The notes beneath the pieces were generated by a model. The model was given only the letters and a program-made list of their open reading frames with translations, was not told the DNA's origin and did not search any database. From CAYXWH01 sp964468755 (lineage in GTDB: Bacteria > Chloroflexota > Dehalococcoidia > Dehalococcoidales > RBG-16-60-22), in assembly GCA_964468755.1 (NCBI GenBank), contig CAYXWH010000034.1, positions 1-20,064 of the forward strand: a stretch of 20,064 nt of DNA, written 5' to 3'. A program made the translations under genes and the position numbers. Positions within the stretch are counted from its first letter, which is position 1, and the number at the start of each line of letters is the position of its first letter. Of this stretch, positions 1-5,618 are shown piece by piece.

Positions 1-2438
1 ACAGTCCTTACCGTGTCAAGGCACCACTGAAGCGCACCAATCCGGAAAAGGGCCCCGATATTGACCCGAAGTGGGTGGAGATAAGCTGGGATGAAGCGCT
101 GGACATCGTGGCGGCCAGGTTTAAGAAAATAAGGGAGGAAGACTCGCGAAAGCTCGTGGCATGGTGGGGCTGGGGCGCACGCGAGGGCTTCCTGATAAGC
201 ACCAAATGGGCCGATATACCGGGGCCCGCCGAACATATCTTCAACAAGGCGTTCGGAACGCCGAACATGATGTACTCCCGTCCGCTCTGCGCGGTTCACT
301 ATGCCTCCAACCTAGTCCATGCCCAGCATGTCCAGGCAATCAGCGACCTGCAATACTGCGACTACCTGATAGCTCCCGGTAAAAACCTGGGCCCCAATGT
401 CGCTTCGGCTCATGCCAGCCTGTCACTTATTGATGCTCTGGAACGCGGAATGAAGCTGGTAGTGGTGGACCCGCGCTCTTCTCCGGAAGTCGCCAAGGCC
501 TACCGCTGGCTGCCCATACGGCCGGGTACCGATCTAGCCTTCACCCTGGCTATGATACACGTCATCCTTTACGAGATAAGGAAATTCGACGAGTGGTCGG
601 TGAAGAACCGCACCAACGGCCCCTACCTCATCGGCTCCGACGGCTACTATGTCCGGGACAGCGCTACCGGTAAGCCACTCACCTGGGACCCGGTTGACAA
701 CCGCGGCAAGACCTTTGACGACCCGTCCATCAAGGACTATGCCCTGGAAGGCGAGTACCGGGTGGAAGGGGTAACCGCCAAGCCGGCGCTCCAGTTGATA
801 AAGGAACACATGCAGGACTACACACCGGAGTGGGCGGAAAATATCACCACTATTCCGGCGGCTACCATCCGCGAGGTGACCCGGGAGTTCGTGGAGCATG
901 CCCGGATTGGCAGCACCATCACTATCGATGGCTTTGAATTTCCCTTCCGACCCGCCCAGTTCGTCGGCTCCGGTCGAGGGGCAGTCTCCCACCGAAACGG
1001 CACCTATTACGACCTGGCGGGCAAGATTGTCAACCTGCTGGTGGGAAATGTGGAAGTTCCCGGCGGCATCACGGGAAACCGGCCATTCGGGCCCGGAGCC
1101 CACATCCTGCAGCCGGATGAGGATGGCATGGTGACTCCCTACAGCGAGGCTGCAGGTGTGCCCTTCACCTATCCCCCGGATAGTGTGGGCATGTACGAGT
1201 TTTACCCGCACGCCCATGCCACACCCCATGTTTTAGCCCGGGTAGTGCTGGACCCGGATAAGTACTACCTTGATTATATACCGGAAGCGATGCTCGTCTG
1301 TGGCGCCAACTCCATACGCAGTGCCAGTGATAAAGACCTGCTCATCGAGGCATTCCGGAAGGTCCCGTTTATTGTATCCTTCGCGGTCAACTTCGATGAA
1401 ATGACCATGATGTCCGATATCGTGCTGCCCGAGCATCATTTCCTGGAGCGACGGAACGCTCGATTCATACCCTCGGGTGCCCACCCCGAAATTGATGATA
1501 GTTTACTCGGCCTCACCATATTCCTTGGTCGCAACGCGGTGAAGCCTGTCTACAACACCAGGCTCCTGGATGATGTGCTGATAGAGATAGCTGACCGTGT
1601 CGGCTTTTTAAAGGGCCCCGGCGGCATGAACGACCTCATCAACCGGGGCTCCCATCTGGAAGGCGAAAACAAGCTCGACCTAGGTAAAAAATACATGATG
1701 GAAGCTATACTTAACCGGCAAATAAAGCAGCTCTTCGGCAAGGAGTACAGCTTTGAAGCTTTGCTGGAGCACGGCGTCATGTACAGATATGATACTCCCG
1801 GCAAGCTTGGCTATAACTACTATTACTGGCCCGGCAATAAGACGCGGTTCCCCATCTATTTCAACAAATTGAAGGAATCAGGCGACCGAATGAGAGAGAA
1901 CCTGAGCAAGTACCGGATAAAGATTCCCGCCGTGAAGGACCAGGAGAACCACCTCCGGTACTACCAGCCCATACCCTGCTGGATGCCCGGTCACGAGTTT
2001 ACGGCGCCGCCCGAGTATGATATGTGGGCATGTAACTGGAAGACGAACTTTATGCCATTTGGCATTGGCAATACTCAGGAGAACGCCTGGTTAGCCGAGC
2101 TGCGAGAAGACGACCCCTATGAATTATATGTATGGATAAATACCGACACGGCGAAGCGCAAAGGGCTTAATGACGGAGATGAAATCTGGGTGGAGTCGCG
2201 GTATGGGAGAACGTCAGGCAAGCTGAAAGTAACCGAGCTTATCCACCCCGAAGTGGTGGGCATCCCTGCCGGTTATGGGAGCAGCACCATCATGATGAGC
2301 CCCGATGCCAGGAAAGGCCCTTACTTCAACGCACTGATAACCGGTGATGAAAGCATAGGGATTGACCCGGTGAGCGGCGGGATTGGTGTCGGCCCGAGAG
2401 TAAAGGTAACTCTGAAACCGCCGGCAAAGACAACCTAG
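1..2438 (+). CDS. Molybdopterin-dependent oxidoreductase, DMSO reductase family, catalytic subunit (5' end missing)
   Basis: The reading frame is open from base 3, so the gene enters from outside the window. The GTG at 75 is an internal valine codon, because the preceding in-frame residues (SPYRVKAPLKR...) continue the typical domain. About 811 residues are visible; the N-terminal iron-sulfur cluster motif would lie upstream. The segment SRPLCAVHYAS (Cys about visible residue 96) sits where family members carry the Cys, Ser or SeCys ligand of molybdenum, so I infer a Cys-ligated enzyme. VVVDPRSSPEVAKA, then RPGTDLAF, and later VCGANSIRS and MMSDIVLPEHHFLERR are typical molybdopterin-guanine-dinucleotide contact regions. 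The C-terminal part (from about DPYELYVWINTDTAKRKGLNDGDEIWVES) is the dinucleotide-binding barrel. Redox reaction and substrate cannot be told from sequence. No iron-sulfur or membrane subunit follows; the next gene is convergent, so any partners are upstream. Confidence 0.9.
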   Translation, partial: SPYRVKAPLKRTNPEKGPDIDPKWVEISWDEALDIVAARFKKIREEDSRKLVAWWGWGAREGFLISTKWADIPGPAEHIFNKAFGTPNMMYSRPLCAVHYASNLVHAQHVQAISDLQYCDYLIAPGKNLGPNVASAHASLSLIDALERGMKLVVVDPRSSPEVAKAYRWLPIRPGTDLAFTLAMIHVILYEIRKFDEWSVKNRTNGPYLIGSDGYYVRDSATGKPLTWDPVDNRGKTFDDPSIKDYALEGEYRVEGVTAKPALQLIKEHMQDYTPEWAENITTIPAATIREVTREFVEHARIGSTITIDGFEFPFRPAQFVGSGRGAVSHRNGTYYDLAGKIVNLLVGNVEVPGGITGNRPFGPGAHILQPDEDGMVTPYSEAAGVPFTYPPDSVGMYEFYPHAHATPHVLARVVLDPDKYYLDYIPEAMLVCGANSIRSASDKDLLIEAFRKVPFIVSFAVNFDEMTMMSDIVLPEHHFLERRNARFIPSGAHPEIDDSLLGLTIFLGRNAVKPVYNTRLLDDVLIEIADRVGFLKGPGGMNDLINRGSHLEGENKLDLGKKYMMEAILNRQIKQLFGKEYSFEALLEHGVMYRYDTPGKLGYNYYYWPGNKTRFPIYFNKLKESGDRMRENLSKYRIKIPAVKDQENHLRYYQPIPCWMPGHEFTAPPEYDMWACNWKTNFMPFGIGNTQENAWLAELREDDPYELYVWINTDTAKRKGLNDGDEIWVESRYGRTSGKLKVTELIHPEVVGIPAGYGSSTIMMSPDARKGPYFNALITGDESIGIDPVSGGIGVGPRVKVTLKPPAKTT

Positions 2439-2590
2439 CGCCGGCATGGAATTGGCCATATTATTACCGGGGTAACTGCTCTTTAAGCCATACACCACCC
2501 GGTGTCCTGCCGGACTATCTACGTACCTGTCGTGACTGATAGTAGCTTGGCAGCCGACCCTGTCCAGACCGGGAGCACGCAGGAATCGGT

Positions 2591-3289
2591 TCAGCATATC
2601 ACTACCTTTTCTCGCAGGGCGCCAACATCGTTAATCAAAATGCGACGTCCGTCCAGACTGACAATCCCTTCATCTTCAAGTGATTTCAGTACCCTGCCCA
2701 CCGTTTCCCTGACGGTTCCCACCATTGCCGCCAGCTCACGCCGGGACAGTTGAAATTGCTGGCTGTTCGTCCGGTCTCCAATCTGCTCCAGCAATATCTT
2801 GGCTAACCGGCCATCCACATTCATGAAGGAAAGGTCCTCAACGAGTGACATGTAGTGGCGCGCCTTTTCGGCTAACACCTTGATGGCATTGCGGGCAAAT
2901 TGCGGGTTTTGCCACAGCAGGTCTTCCAGGTCAGTCCTCCTTATTGTATAAAAAACTGATTTCACAATGGTCTGGGCACTGAACGAGTGAAAATCGCCAT
3001 CGAAGACGGCGATATCGCCGAAGGATTCTCCCGGCCGTAACAATTTCAAGATTTGCTCTTTGCCTTCACAAGAGGTAAAAAACAGTTTGACTGCGCCGGA
3101 AACTAGAAAATGGAGCTCATTCGCCGGCTCTCCAGCCAGCCAGATGATTTCATCTTTGTCGGCGTTTCGCTCACTCATCAGCCTGCCGATTGTCTCCAGT
3201 TCGGCAGGTTCCAGACCTGAAAAATAAGGACTGGAGCTCACGGGTGTCATATACGGTATCAGACTATCCAATGCTAACGTAATCACCAT
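2591..3289 (-). CDS. Crp/Fnr-family transcriptional regulator
   Basis: A 232-residue protein with a cyclic-nucleotide-type sensor barrel (about residues 20-135), a dimer helix and a C-terminal winged helix (about 155-225). The recognition helix carries R194-E195-T-V-G-R199, identical to RETVGR of E. coli CRP, so a TGTGA-N6-TCACA-like target is expected. The cAMP pocket is not conserved: at CRP's GEL..ERSA phosphate-binding stretch this protein has GDI...HSFSA, with no Arg at the Arg82 position. cAMP is therefore unlikely as ligand. It lacks the N-terminal cysteines of FNR, so an iron-sulfur sensor is also unlikely. Start: ATG with GAAGAAGG about 7 bases upstream, 15 bp after the PfpI gene, as last gene of the five-gene operon. 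Effector unknown; oxidative or nitrosative signals are a guess from context. Confidence 0.92.
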   Translation of the reverse strand: MVITLALDSLIPYMTPVSSSPYFSGLEPAELETIGRLMSERNADKDEIIWLAGEPANELHFLVSGAVKLFFTSCEGKEQILKLLRPGESFGDIAVFDGDFHSFSAQTIVKSVFYTIRRTDLEDLLWQNPQFARNAIKVLAEKARHYMSLVEDLSFMNVDGRLAKILLEQIGDRTNSQQFQLSRRELAAMVGTVRETVGRVLKSLEDEGIVSLDGRRILINDVGALREKVVIC

Positions 3290-3304
3290 GGCTGCACCTT
3301 CTTC

Positions 3305-3835
3305 TCACCCCGACGTGTTGGTCAGGGCGTCAATTATTGCTTTATTAAATCGCGGCAGGTCGGCCGGTTTCCGCGAAGTGATAATATTGCCATCTTTCAC
3401 TACTGGCGCATCAACCCAATCGGCGCCGGCGTTCCTCAGGTCTACGGCTATGGACGGCCAGGAGGTAATCCGGCGTCCTCTTACCAGTTCGGCGGAAATG
3501 AGCAGTTGTGGTCCGTGGCAAATAGCGGCGATTACTTTCCCTGCGTCATGCACTCGTTTGACCAGTTCAGCCATGGGCTGGTGCAGACGCATTTTGTCAG
3601 GAGCATGCCCACCCGGGACAACAACAGCATCAAAATCCTCTGCCTTGACGGTATCAGCGGCAGCATCAACTCGTACCGTGACATTGCCTCTTTTGCCCCG
3701 GTAGCTTTCGCGAGAGCCACTGCCTATAATCAGCACCCGAGCGCCGACGTCTTTCAGCGCCCTCATTGTCTCAATCAGTTCTGAGTCCTCAAAGTCTTCT
3801 TCAGCCAGAATGGCAACCCTCTTTCCGTCAAGCAT
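3305..3835 (-). CDS. PfpI/DJ-1 family protein (class I glutamine amidotransferase-like)
   Basis: A 176-residue protein of normal length for PfpI-type members of the DJ-1 superfamily. The nucleophile elbow AAICHGPQ places the catalytic Cys at 106 followed by His107. The acidic residues near the N terminus (AEEDFEDSE, Glu12-13) match the Glu that tunes the cysteine, and VVVPGGHAPD is the conserved PGG loop. Family members are described as peptidases, deglycases or redox/chaperone proteins; which applies here cannot be read from sequence. A TTG five codons upstream (3850) keeps the frame, but the ATG at 3835 has a GGGGGTG stretch just before it, so I prefer it. Fourth gene of the operon, 39 bp after the RAM gene and 15 bp before the Crp-family gene. 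The context suggests stress protection. Confidence 0.88.
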   Translation of the reverse strand: MLDGKRVAILAEEDFEDSELIETMRALKDVGARVLIIGSGSRESYRGKRGNVTVRVDAAADTVKAEDFDAVVVPGGHAPDKMRLHQPMAELVKRVHDAGKVIAAICHGPQLLISAELVRGRRITSWPSIAVDLRNAGADWVDAPVVKDGNIITSRKPADLPRFNKAIIDALTNTSG

Positions 3836-3874
3836 CGCACCCCCATTCAAAAGACCATCATGAATCTCAAGGTC

Positions 3875-4165
3875 TCATTTGCAATTCGGCACAGCAAGGT
3901 TTTTAAAAGTACCGGTTTTAGTCCGGTACCTGGATCTCACCGGCAGCAGGCTGACGTGTTCCGTTATGCTATCCACCAAAGCCAGTGCCTTGATGGTCCG
4001 TCTGGCTAATTGCTGCCGCCCAACCGCTTCAACTACCATAATGACATCAGGAGGCCCTTCCACTGCATCAGTCATGACCACTCCTGTTGACCCCCGTAGA
4101 ATATTAACCACCTGCCCCGCTTTTCCACTCTCGATATTCAGTAGTACATAAACCCGGTTTATCAT
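3875..4165 (-). CDS. Stand-alone Lrp/AsnC-type RAM (ligand-binding) domain protein
   Basis: A 96-residue protein matching only the C-terminal effector/oligomerisation (RAM) domain of Lrp/AsnC regulators: a first strand (INRVYVLLNIESGK), an amphipathic helix (AGQVVNILR) and the characteristic G-x-x-D strand pair (EGPPDVIMVVEA). There is no DNA-binding domain. Such small domains bind amino acids or other ligands, or modify full-length partners; here the partner is unknown. Two ATG codons are possible (4171 and 4165). The 4165 start gives a classic ATGA overlap with the stop of the zinc-ribbon gene, so translational coupling is likely and I chose it. The last 25 or so residues, rich in Arg and Lys, lie beyond the domain and overlap a hairpin-forming sequence (3909-3929). 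Confidence 0.8.
   Translation of the reverse strand: MINRVYVLLNIESGKAGQVVNILRGSTGVVMTDAVEGPPDVIMVVEAVGRQQLARRTIKALALVDSITEHVSLLPVRSRYRTKTGTFKNLAVPNCK
3909..3929 (-). other. 7-bp hairpin near the 3' end of the RAM gene, possible attenuator
   Basis: GTACCGG and CCGGTAC form a perfect 7-bp stem around a 7-nt loop. On the coding (minus) strand it is followed by TTTT, then AAAA. It lies inside the RAM-domain gene near its 3' end, upstream of the PfpI and Crp-family genes. It could lower downstream transcription, but the T run is short. Confidence 0.25.
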
Positions 4166-4449
4166 CGGCATCTACTCAGGCCCGTCTTCTCGGCTCCACT
4201 CAGGACGGTTGCCTCCCGGTCACTGGAAATACCCGACTGCCGGGCTTGCTGTTCAACGGCATTCACCAAATTGCGCTGGTAACCACATTGAATACAGCAC
4301 TCATACCAGCCATAGAAATCTCTCTCCAGCGTAAGGTCACCAGTCTTGCATTTGGGACAGCTTTTTCGTTTTAACACGGCAGCACCGACTCCTGCGTTGT
4401 CCTTGTTTTGCCAACAGGGCGAACTCTCAGCGCCCCCATCGGCTACCAT
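4162..4449 (-). CDS. Small zinc-ribbon protein
   Basis: A 95-residue protein with one clear zinc knuckle pair: C31-P-K-C34 and C52-I-Q-C55 (Cys51 adjacent), separated by an acidic/aromatic stretch (GDLTLERDFYGWYEC). This is a classic treble-cysteine ribbon found in many short nucleic-acid- or protein-binding proteins. No other domain is visible; both tails look flexible. The ATG start has only a weak GAG upstream, but it overlaps the stop of the microprotein gene (ATGGTAG), which suggests coupling. An alternative is a GTG at 4377 preceded by AGGAG at a long spacing, which would give a 71-residue protein starting just before the ribbon. Its stop overlaps the RAM-domain start by 4 bp. Molecular role unknown; a regulatory adaptor is a guess. 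Confidence 0.75.
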   Translation of the reverse strand: MVADGGAESSPCWQNKDNAGVGAAVLKRKSCPKCKTGDLTLERDFYGWYECCIQCGYQRNLVNAVEQQARQSGISSDREATVLSGAEKTGLSRCR

Positions 4450-4553
4450 TTATTTCTCAGGGTATGCGGAGAACGGGTATGATTCCGACAGCGCACCACC
4501 GTAAGCACCATCACACTGACGATTGCCCCGACCAACGCCACCTTCTTAAACAC
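4443..4553 (-). CDS. Predicted 36-residue single-pass membrane microprotein, first gene of the operon
   Basis: A short frame: GTG start at 4553, TAG stop ending at 4443. Support: a strong GAGGTG ribosome site 7 bases before the GTG; a hydrophobic run of 16 residues (VALVGAIVSVMVLTVV, residues 5-20) flanked by Lys-Lys before and Arg-Cys-Arg after; and a stop codon that overlaps the start of the zinc-ribbon gene (ATGGTAG). It also lies about 50 nt downstream of the predicted transcription start. The C-terminal tail (about 16 residues) is basic. The hydrophobic stretch is short for a membrane helix, so it could be a small membrane anchor or a leader peptide used for coupling. I do not recognise a family. 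No conservation can be tested here, so its reality rests on the ribosome site, composition and overlap. Confidence 0.6.
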   Translation of the reverse strand: MFKKVALVGAIVSVMVLTVVRCRNHTRSPHTLRNKW

Positions 4554-4605
4554 TTCGATACACCTCACTGAGAAAGTCTGAAAGTATGATAGCGAGCCAG
4601 CAATT

Positions 4606-4641
4606 ACCAAGTCATAAAATGAAAGCGGAAAAAGTTACAAA
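4606..4641 (-). promoter_or_regulatory. Promoter/operator element A of the zinc-ribbon-Crp operon (copy 1 of a 36-bp repeat)
   Basis: On the minus strand the element reads TTTGTAACTTTTTC, five variable bases, then TCATTTTATGACTTGGT. TTGTAA and TATGAC, 18 bp apart, make a plausible -35/-10 pair that would start transcription near 4604, about 50 nt before the microprotein start. The inner TCATTTTATGA is a small inverted repeat. An almost identical element lies at 8681-8716 in front of Hrb-FprA, with the same internal spacing. Confidence 0.7.
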
Positions 4642-4669
4642 ATTATGACATCAGGGAAGGTGGTGAACA

Positions 4670-4706
4670 GAAACGGTTAACCGGTGACCGACGTCACGAA
4701 ACGGTT
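4670..4706. repeat. Direct repeats flanking nested palindromes between response regulator and operon
   Basis: GAAACGGTT occurs at 4670-4678 and again at 4698-4706 (28 bp apart, head to tail). Between and overlapping them lie GGTTAACC (4675-4682) and the GTGA-N6-TCAC site. The second copy reaches the first base of the response-regulator stop codon. Tandem repeats of this kind suit OmpR-family regulators, which bind head-to-tail, but the spacing is longer than usual. Confidence 0.4.
4684..4697. promoter_or_regulatory. CRP-like binding site (GTGA-N6-TCAC)
   Basis: GTGACCGACGTCAC is a perfect GTGA-N6-TCAC inverted repeat, matching the CRP consensus core at eight of its ten symmetric positions. 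It is centred about 86 bp upstream of the predicted start of the operon that encodes a Crp-family protein with the CRP-type RETVGR helix. Autoregulation is therefore plausible. Confidence 0.45.
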
Positions 4707-5404
4707 CATGCCAGAGGCTGGTCTAAAATGTAGCCGGTTTTGGGTATGGTGCGAATCAAGCAGGGAGCACCGGGATCGTCTTCCAGCTTGTTCCGCAGTC
4801 GACTTATGCTTGTCCTCAGGATCTGGACGTCATTGCGGTATTCAACCCCCCATACCCGGGAGAGTAATTCTTCATAGGACATCAGGCGTCCGGCATTATT
4901 GACCAGCTGGCTGAGCAGGAGCCACTCCATCCGGGTCAGGTATTGCTCCCTACCCCGAACCAGCACCCGGTGCTTATTGAAATCGATGGTCACCTGCCCC
5001 AAATCAACAGTGTCCGGGATCCTGCGTCTCTCCTCAGGCTGAAGACGGCGCCTGACCGCCTCAATCCTGGCCACCAGCTCATCAGGATTGAACGGCTTGG
5101 GAAGATAATCGTCGGCGCCGAGAGAGAGCCCCTTCACTCTATCGGCATCAGCCCCCCTGGCAGTAAGCATAATAACCGGCACCACTGAAAAGCTGCGCAA
5201 TTCTTTAAGCAGGTCCAGACCGTTCATCCCGGGCATAAGGATATCAAGTATAATCATGTCGGGCTCCTGTGCCTGTGCCTGCTCCAGACCGGACAGACCG
5301 TTATTGGCAGTCAATACCTCATACCCGGAAGCTTTCAGCTTGGAAATAAGGAAGTTCAAAATCCGCTGGTCATCATCAACCACCAGTATGCGAAATAATT
5401 TCAC
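4706..5404 (-). CDS. OmpR/PhoB-family response regulator
   Basis: A 232-residue two-domain regulator. The receiver (about 1-120) has the acidic pocket D10-D11-D12, phospho-acceptor Asp54 (ILDILMPGMNG), Thr81 (MLTARG) and Lys103 (LPKPF), so it should be phosphorylatable. The C-terminal winged helix (about 130-230) ends with the usual RTIPKTGYIL hairpin. Start is GTG at 5404 with GGAG seven bases upstream and a near-perfect promoter 27 bp before it. It is divergent from the large histidine kinase, which is its obvious partner. DNA target is not known, but both flanking operons carry the same 36-bp promoter element, making those the natural candidates. Confidence 0.93.
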   Translation of the reverse strand: MKLFRILVVDDDQRILNFLISKLKASGYEVLTANNGLSGLEQAQAQEPDMIILDILMPGMNGLDLLKELRSFSVVPVIMLTARGADADRVKGLSLGADDYLPKPFNPDELVARIEAVRRRLQPEERRRIPDTVDLGQVTIDFNKHRVLVRGREQYLTRMEWLLLSQLVNNAGRLMSYEELLSRVWGVEYRNDVQILRTSISRLRNKLEDDPGAPCLIRTIPKTGYILDQPLA

Positions 5405-5437
5405 CCTTGAGCTCCGATACAGCTATTCTTGGTTGTA

Positions 5438-5466
5438 ATAATAGTCCGCTGTTCAGCGAATGTCAA
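5438..5466 (-). promoter_or_regulatory. Sigma70-type promoter of the response-regulator gene
   Basis: On the minus strand TTGACA (5466-5461) and TATTAT (5443-5438) are exactly 17 bp apart, placing the start near 5431, 27 nt before the GTG codon. The spacer contains CGCTGTTCAGCG (5447-5458), a 5-2-5 palindrome that could be an operator. Confidence 0.75.
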
Positions 5467-5572
5467 AGACCTTTCCCGGAGTGCCAGTCCGGTAATCCGG
5501 CCCGGTAAAGTGGGACATAATCACACATCAGCCAATATAGCATTGATAATGATGCAACCAGGATTAGAGGAC

Positions 5573-5601
5573 TTGACGTGCAGATACTATGGTCGTATTA
5601 T
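5573..5601 (+). promoter_or_regulatory. Sigma70-type promoter of the histidine-kinase gene
   Basis: TTGACG (5573-5578) and TATTAT (5596-5601) are 17 bp apart. Transcription would start near 5608, downstream of the ATG at 5589, so that codon cannot be the start. It also gives a very short leader holding only the GAGAG ribosome site before the ATG at 5619. Confidence 0.7.
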
Positions 5602-5618
5602 CTGCATCGAGAGCAATC

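Noticed and set aside
534..1229. 231-codon open frame on the minus strand
   Set aside because: Antisense to the well-supported molybdoenzyme frame; no recognisable domain.
75..2438. GTG at 75 as the true start of the molybdoenzyme
   Set aside because: The frame continues upstream to the window edge with residues typical of the family, there is no ribosome site, and the N-terminal part of the fold would be missing.
2492..2505. ACACC-N4-GGTGT hairpin between the convergent molybdoenzyme and Crp-family genes
   Set aside because: Only a 5-bp stem and no T run on either strand, so I cannot call it a terminator, though the position would suit one.
5542..5557. FNR-like TTGAT-N4-ATGCAA in the kinase upstream region
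   Set aside because: The right half site does not match ATCAA and the Crp-family protein here has a CRP-type, not FNR-type, recognition helix.
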